This document shows, piece by piece, positions 57,681 through 64,000 of a stretch of DNA of 64,000 nucleotides. The stretch comes from Nissolia schottii. Lineage: Eukaryota > Streptophyta > Magnoliopsida > Fabales > Fabaceae. Each line of letters starts with the position of its first letter. Position 1 is the first letter of the stretch. The stretch lies in contig QANU01107197.1 of NCBI GenBank assembly GCA_003254905.1, positions 1 to 64,000 of the forward strand, read 5' to 3'. The position numbers were made by a program, and so were the translations under genes. The notes beneath the pieces were generated by a model, which was not told the DNA's origin, ran no database searches, and saw nothing but the letters and a program-made list of their open reading frames with translations.

Positions 57681-58480
57681 GTGAAAGAGGGGAAAGTCAA
57701 TGAAGCTACGGTAGGAAGTGATGGGATTATATGCTTCAGTAACCGCATCTGTGTGCCCGACGTAGGCAATCTACAAAGGGACATCCTGAGCGAAGCCCAC
57801 AAAAGTCACTTCATGATGCACCCAGGCAAGATGTACCACGATCTTACGAAAATGTTCTGGTGGCCAGGGTTGAAAAGAGATGTAGAAGATTGGGTGCAAA
57901 AATGTTTGATGTGTCAAAAAGCAAAGGTGGAACACCGGAAGCCCCCACGACTGTTGAATCCTCCTAAGATACCAGAGTGGAAGTGAGACGGCATATCAAT
58001 GGACTTCGTGTCGGGATTACCACGCACGGCAAGAGGAGTAGATACCATTTGGGTGATTATTGACAGACTCACCAAGTCTACTCATTTTCTTCCGGTGAAG
58101 ATGAATTACCCACTGGAAAAGCTGGTACAACTCTACGTAAAAGAAGTGGTGAGATTGCACGACGTACCCTCTTCCATCGTATTGGATAGGGATTTGCGAT
58201 TTACATCCCGATTCTAGACTGCTTTCCAGAAAGCATATGGGACCCAATTGCTGTTGAGCACGTCATATCACCCCCAAACTGATGGACAAACCGAAAGGAC
58301 AATCCAGACAATGGAAGACATGTTGAGGGCATGCGCTCGATTTACTAGAAAGCTGGGATGAGATGCTACCGTTCGTAGAGTTCTCCTACAAAAACAGCTA
58401 CCATGCCAGCATAGGTATGCCCCTTTTTGAAGGACTCTATGGTCAAAAATGCCCACCACCCCTATGTTGGAATGATAGCC
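57681..58480 (+). pseudogene. Integrase, C-terminus lost
   Basis: The H2C2 zinc domain is at 57780-57930 (EAHKSHFMMHPGKMYHD, then CLMCQKAK). The core begins MDFVSGLPR at 57999, with the third acidic residue in [13 protein letters not shown] near 58270. A stop at 58215-58217 and a frameshift near 58340 break it. The frame reaches the LYGQKC block at 58440, after which a similar ~30-bp motif is repeated and the sequence changes to an inverted LTR. Confidence 0.85.
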
Positions 58481-58529
58481 GTGAGGAGTCTATAGTCAGA
58501 AATGCCCATCACCCCTATCTAGGGCCAGA

Positions 58530-59779
58530 GGAAACCCTAAGTTGCTCAACACCCCCGAGCACTCCCGGGTCACTTAGTCACCCCTGTCCAGGTCTCAATG
58601 GGAAAATCATGTTTCAGGTCGCTCAGCGGTCCCTGAAGCCATCTAGATCACAGAATCTCATTTCAAAACCAACCCCTAAAACATTCTTCAGGCTCGCTCA
58701 ACGGTCCCTTGGGGCCGCTCAGCGGTGAGAGAATCATTTTCCAAAACATTTCCTAGGTTCAGGCCTTGGGCTGCTAACCAGACCTTGTAGGCCGCTCAGT
58801 GCCTTGGGTGTGACTTAGGGCTTTTCCTTTGTTATTTTGCTTTTCCCTTTCCAATGTTCACTTCTTAGGGCTTTTCCACAAGTTTCAACGACCACAATAC
58901 AACATTATTCAACTCAAAGAACACATCAAAACCATGCATACAACATTAACCTAGCAATTCTAACATAATACGCAACAGTTCACCGAATCACACACAATCA
59001 CATATAAGTCACCAAAGAGGTGAGCAAGCTAGGTTTACCCACTTCCTTAGAGTTTTGTGGATGGTTAGGAGGGTGAGGCAAGGTTTCCCCGAGTGTGTAG
59101 TTTTCCTAGCTAGTTTCCCGATTTTCGGCAGCGTAACGGCAGGGTTTCTGAACGGATCGAATTTGAGCAAATACTTAAGAGATGAGAAAGTGAGGAAATG
59201 AAAGCCATAGGAGGGCTATTTATAGGCCTAGGAGGTCGTGGCCTTGGACCAATTATGGCCAAAAATTTTAATGAAAAAGAAAAAAGAAAAATAAAATAAA
59301 AATCAAAAGATAAGGATGCTTTGTCATCCTTTGACTTTTGACCAAACACTTGGACCAAATGAGGAGAGAGAAAACGTGAGAGAGAGCTACTTGCCTTGGC
59401 CCATGGGGCCCACTTTCCAGTCCAGTTTGATCGTGTTTTTTCGTACGTTGTTTGGTGCTTTGCGTACAGCTATCCGAAAAATATTTTGATGCCACTGTCA
59501 TGATCTCTTAATTGTTCTAGGGAGGAATCTTAGGTTTATCCAAGGTATTTGTAAATTTATTTTCATACAAGTGTTCTTTACCTTTTATGTACGATTAAGT
59601 TCTGGTGGCGAAATGTGATAAATCCGGTGTTTGCGAATTTTTCGTGAAATTGCTGACTATCGCCTTATTTGGTGATTTTGGGAGATATTATTAGGATTTG
59701 TAATTCTAATCTAATTATATTAATTACCTATCTATCTATTATGCGAAATCTTTGTAAGAGGAGAAATCGAGATGTTACA
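58530..59779 (-). repeat. Inverted LTR piece of the second gypsy element
   Basis: Read on the minus strand it starts TGTAACATCTCGATTTC at 59779 and matches 53134-53890 from about 59405 leftwards, including the TATA box (59225-59218) and donor-like GTGGGTAAAC. The last ~600 bp of the LTR are missing at the 58530 side. The first ~375 bp, missing from the plus copy, are present here. Confidence 0.85.
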
Positions 59780-60883
59780 CCATAGCTATTTTTATCCACA
59801 AGTGAAAGGAGTTCCATATCAATTATTAAAGGCCAAAATAAACAAAGAAAGCAAAAAAAAGAGGAATTAGAAATTACCGCCACTGCATGACGCGAAGCAA
59901 TGGAGTCAGAAAATTGGCTTCAAGAAGGGACATGAAACAAACTCGATAGCTTCCATTATCAACAATATAAATAACAGACATGAAAATAGATGGACCCATT
60001 ACAATGTAACATGTACAAAAAGACAAATCGTAACTCAAACTATAATTTGTCTTTTGCAAATCAAACTTCATGCCATAGAACCAATTTCAAGTTTACCAAA
60101 GAAGAAAAAAAAAAAGAAAAATAGAGCCAGTTTCAACTAAATGCCTAACACAATCAAGTTTATGTCAAATAAAGCTTCCATCTTGACCTAGATAAACAAA
60201 GTAATTGAAAAACAATTTCTATTTACATCTTTTTTCAATGAAATGAAATTGGGACTAATATTTTCATTCAAAAAACTACAAATGATTGAAGAAAGAAAAC
60301 TAAACACATAGAATAAATAAATCTTCAGTATATCATAGAAAAGATTACCACTTAAAGCATCCACTCCATTGTACTTTGCACTTTGTCAACGCAACCTGAG
60401 CGACAAATAAGCAACATCTCGTTGGCGGGCATCATGTTCGGTCGCAACGCCATGAACGAAAAGGGTCATTGACTCCAACCCTCGGGAACCCTTTGCCACT
60501 TCGTCATCCAAGTCGCCGTCATGATCCATCGCCATGGTGAAATGTAATAGGGAAAAAAATAGGAAAGAAAGAAAAAGATTACGACAAATTAGGACGACAA
60601 ATAAGGGTTTGTAAAATGGAACATGTAGAAAGGAAAAGGAGAAAAACAGATGAAATAAAAGGAAAGTGAGTGAAAAAGAAAAAAAAAATTATGCTTTGAA
60701 ATAAATTCCATTTTGAACGGATGGAGGTAATCGCCGTGGAGGAAATCACCATAACTACCGAATCACCTGCAACCTGGAGGAAAAAAAAAAAGGAAAGTAA
60801 AATCAATTAATAAAAATCAATCATGTAAATTTATCATTTTGCAGGGAATTGTCCAAATTTAATATAATATATTAGATATTAGA
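59780..60883 (-). mobile_element. Helitron-like unit B (right, minus strand), truncated
   Basis: On the minus strand it starts TCTAATATCTAATATATTAT at 60883, directly after the CTAA of unit A. It runs through a copy of the small frame and one ~430-bp repeat, and stops at the start of the inverted gypsy LTR. Confidence 0.55.
60386..60535 (-). CDS. Small conserved frame, copy with a 12-bp deletion
   Basis: Same frame as 50835-50996 with four codons removed and several substitutions, 49 residues. Frame and stop are kept. Function unknown. Confidence 0.3.
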   Translation of the reverse strand: MAMDHDGDLDDEVAKGSRGLESMTLFVHGVATEHDARQRDVAYLSLRLR

Positions 60884-61679
60884 TTAGAAGGGAAGCAATT
60901 ATAACTGCAAGGGTTATCAACCACAAGTTTTTTTCTTGCAATATCAAATTTCATAAGCAAAAAACAGATATGCCAATAAAAAGAGTAACTAAACATATTA
61001 GGACCTTCTTTCAGCTTCATACCTGACAAGAAAGAAAGTGCAACAATTTCATGCAATATTAATCACACTATCAGCGGAGCAATCATATATGTAAGAAGAG
61101 AATCATTCGATAACTTAAAGAGTTTAGAACAAAGTATCACGATAAAGAGAAGTAGGGATCAAATTTGAGCAATTGCGGTATTAGTTCTGTGCACTATCAA
61201 ACCAAAACAAAATCCCCAAACCATAATTACTAAAACCAAATGTTCCACATAACAACCATGCAACAAAACCAATAAATTCAGTCTCACCCTTGGTTGTTCA
61301 CTCTATAACCCTGGTGTAAAAATGTTCATTTAACAAACAAAACACACAAAGGCAGCAAATGTGGCTTGAATTTGAAATAAACAACACTTAAATTGAGGAA
61401 AATGTGGCAAAGGGATCTTTGATGGAAAATTTAGAACAAATAAAAGGTGCCCATAAAATAGGAGTACCTAGATTTTTTTGTTGTCTGTTCCATTTTCGTT
61501 CATGGTTGAAATGCTAATAGAGCTTGAGGTTCGAGATGCGTGCTATCGCTGTCCCTCTCTTCGTTGAAATACCCATTCTTCCCACGTAACGAAGAAAAAC
61601 ACAAAAACGTGAAACTTTTCCCCGTAACACTAATAAAATTATTATATGTATATTTCAGAAAATAATTCTTCCTTACATA

Positions 61680-63430
61680 GTACAATGTAACATGTACAAA
61701 AAGACAAATCGTAACTCAAACTATAATTTGTCTTTTGCAAATTAAACTTCATGCCATAGAACCAATTTCAAGTTTACCAAAGAAAAAAAAAGAAAAATAG
61801 AGGCAGTTTCAACTTAATGCCTAACACAATCAAGTTTATGTCAAATAAAGCTTGCAACTTGACCTAGATGAACAAAGTAATTGAAAAACAATTTTTATTT
61901 ACATCTTTTTCCAATGAAATGAAATTGGGACTAATATTTTCAATCAAAAATCTACCAATGATTGAAGAAAGAAAACTAAAAGATACACACAGAATAAATA
62001 AACAAAGAAAGTAAATAAAGAGGAATTAGAAATTACTGCCACTGCATGACGCGAAGCAATGGAGTCAGAAAATTGGCTTCAAGAAGGGGCTTGAAACAAA
62101 CTCGATAGCTTCCATTCAAATTTTGCTGCCAATAATATCAACAATATAAATAACAGACATGAAAATAGATGGACCCATTACAATATAACATGTACAAATA
62201 GACAAATCGTAACTCAAACAATAATTTGTCTTTTGTAAATTAAACTTCATGCCATAGAACCAATTTCAAGTTTACCAAAGAAAAAATAAAAGAAAAATAA
62301 AGCCAGTTTCAACTTAATGCCTAACACAATCAAGTTTATGTCAAATATAGCTTGCAATGAACAAAGTAATTGAAAAACAATTTCTATTTACATCTTTTTT
62401 CAACGATTGAAGAAATCTACCAATGATTGAAGAAAGAAAACTAAAAGATACACATAGAATAAATAAACAAAGAAAGTGAAAAAAAGAGGAATTAGAAATT
62501 AATGGCACTACATGACGTGAAGCAATGGAGTCAGAGAATTGGCTTCAAGAAGGGACTTGAAACAAACTTGATAGCTTCCATTCAAATTTTGCTGCCAATA
62601 ATATCAATATAAATAACAGACATGAAAATAAATGGACCCATTACAATGTAACATGTACAAATAGACAAATCGTAACTCAAACTATAATTTGTCTTTTGCA
62701 AATTAAACTTCATGCCATAGAACCAATTTCAAGTTTACCAAAGAAAAAAAAAGAAAAATAGAGGCAGTTTCAACTTAATGCCTAACACAATCAAGTTTAT
62801 GTCAAATAAAGCTTGCACCTTGACCTAGATGAACAAAGTAATTGAAAAACAATTTCTATTTACATCTTTTTTCAATGAAATGAAATTTGGACTAATATTT
62901 TCAATCAAAAAACTACTAATGATCGAAGAAAGAAAACTAAAAGATACACATAGAATAAATAAACCAAGGAAGTAAAAAAAGAGGAATTAGAAATTACCGT
63001 CACTGCATGACGCGAAGCAATGGAGTCAGAAAATTGGCTTCAAGAAGAGACTTGAAACAAACTCGATAGCTTCCATTCAAATTTTGCTGCCAATAATAGC
63101 AACAATATAAATAACAGACATGAAACTAGATGGACCCATTACAATGTAACATGTACAAATAGACAAATCGTAACTCAAACTATAATTTGTCTTTTGCAAA
63201 TTAAACTTCATGCCATAGAACCAATTTCAAGTTTACCGAAGAAAAATAGAGCCAGTTTCAACTTAATGCCTAACACAATCACGTTTCTTGACCTGGATGA
63301 ACAAAGTAATTGAAAAACAATTTTTATTTACATCTTTTTTCAATGAAATGAAAATGGGACTAATATTTTCAATCAAAAAACTACCAATGATCGAAGAAAG
63401 AAAACTAAAAGATACACATAGAATAAATAA
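61680..63430 (-). repeat. Internal tandem repeat of unit A, about 470 bp x 4
   Basis: Mirror copies of the repeats at 51062-52815, in the same internal order, including the unit with the internal deletion (about 62340-62460). Confidence 0.85.
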
Positions 63431-63495
63431 AACTTCAGTATATCATAAAAAAGATTACCACTTGAAGCATCCACACCATTGTACTTTACACTCTG

Positions 63496-63657
63496 TCAAC
63501 GCAACCTGAGCGGCAAATAAGCAACATCTCGTTGGCGCACATCATGTTCGGTTGCAACATCATGGACGAAAAGGGTCACTGACTCCAACCCTACAACCCC
63601 CATCTGGGAACCCTTTGCCACTTCGTCATCCAAGTAGCCGTCATGATCCATCGCCAT
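63496..63657 (-). CDS. Small conserved frame, 53 residues, inverted copy
   Basis: Same length and, by eye, the same product as 50835-50996. It lies in the same place in Helitron-like unit A. Function unknown. Confidence 0.35.
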   Translation of the reverse strand: MAMDHDGYLDDEVAKGSQMGVVGLESVTLFVHDVATEHDVRQRDVAYLPLRLR

Positions 63658-64000
63658 GGTGAAATGAAATATGGAAAAACAATCAGGAAAGAAAGAAAAG
63701 ATTACAACAAATAAGGGTTTGTAAAATGGAACCTGTAGAAAGGAAAAGGAGAAAAAAAAAAGATGAAATAAAAGGAAAGTGAGTGAAAAAGGAAAAAAAA
63801 AAAACTATGCTTTGAAATAAATTCTACTTTGAATGGATGGAGGAAATCGCCATGGAGGAAATCACCATAACTACCGAAATCACCTGCAACCAGGAGGAAA
63901 AAAGGGAAAGTAAAATCAATTAATAAAAATCAAACATGTAAATTTATCATTTTGCGGGGAATTGTCCAAATTTAATATAATATATTAGATATTAGATTAG

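Larger units (their letters stand above)
53134..58490 (+). mobile_element. Second Ty3/gypsy element, both ends damaged
   Basis: The order is LTR (first part missing), primer-binding site, gag, protease, RT, RNase H, integrase. The integrase C-terminus, polypurine tract and 3' LTR are absent; the reading frame breaks off near 58480 where an inverted LTR piece begins. The primer site is again of the initiator-Met type. Frameshifts and stops in gag, protease and integrase show that it is inactive, though RT is one intact 267-codon frame. Confidence 0.85.
60884..63996 (-). mobile_element. Helitron-like unit A (right, minus strand), complete
   Basis: On the minus strand it starts TC at 63996 and ends CTAA at 60884, 3,113 bp, with a short ATAAC/GTTAT stem 13 bases before the end. 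The last four bases of the window (CTAA on the minus strand) are the end of yet another unit, so the array continues beyond the window. It is non-autonomous, with no Rep or helicase motif. Confidence 0.6.

Overview
The window looks like nuclear DNA of a flowering plant. It is AT-rich, with GT-AG introns, plant Ty3/gypsy elements primed by initiator-methionine tRNA, and layers of nested retrotransposon debris. A legume is my guess from the general look of the repeats; nothing here proves it. There is one convincing host gene and almost everything else is mobile DNA. A 784-base run of N lies at 17863-18646 and a single N at 3243.

Left third (1-26 kb). After about 2 kb without genes come a near-perfect inverted-repeat MITE (2141-2438) and a promoter-like stretch with no recognisable gene behind it. 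Two complete solo LTRs follow: a plus-strand one (3557-5966, target duplication CCCTA) and a minus-strand one (8997-12790, target duplication CACAT). Each has landed in a copy of an older repeat that continues into a degenerate gag fragment (13042-13460). Further on are tandem duplications, fragments of a second LTR family (13.7-15.8 kb and 21.2-24 kb), an LTR start that runs into the assembly gap, a SINE with its own target duplication, and a fold-back element.

Host gene (26.2-31.5 kb). A four-exon gene encodes a 755-residue ankyrin-repeat protein. It has a TATA box, a (TC)17 tract in the likely 5' leader, and three phase-0 introns.

Nested retroelements (33.1-47.4 kb). A decayed chromodomain-type Ty3/gypsy element, cut off at its gag zinc knuckle, is split inside its pol gene by a complete 9.2-kb non-autonomous element. 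That element has 3.2-kb LTRs, a GGATA target duplication, a primer-binding site and a polypurine tract, but no coding capacity.

Right end (48.5-64 kb). Helitron-like units lie head to tail and appear again as inverted copies on the far right. Between them sits a second broken gypsy element (gag, protease, RT, RNase H, integrase) followed by an inverted piece of its own LTR. Together they form a large imperfect palindrome.

The most unusual recurring signal is inside the LTRs. Members of at least two LTR families carry a splice-donor-like site, a repeat-rich 1-1.9 kb interval, an acceptor-like site, and then a short acidic reading frame about 0.4-0.45 kb before the LTR end where that end is defined.
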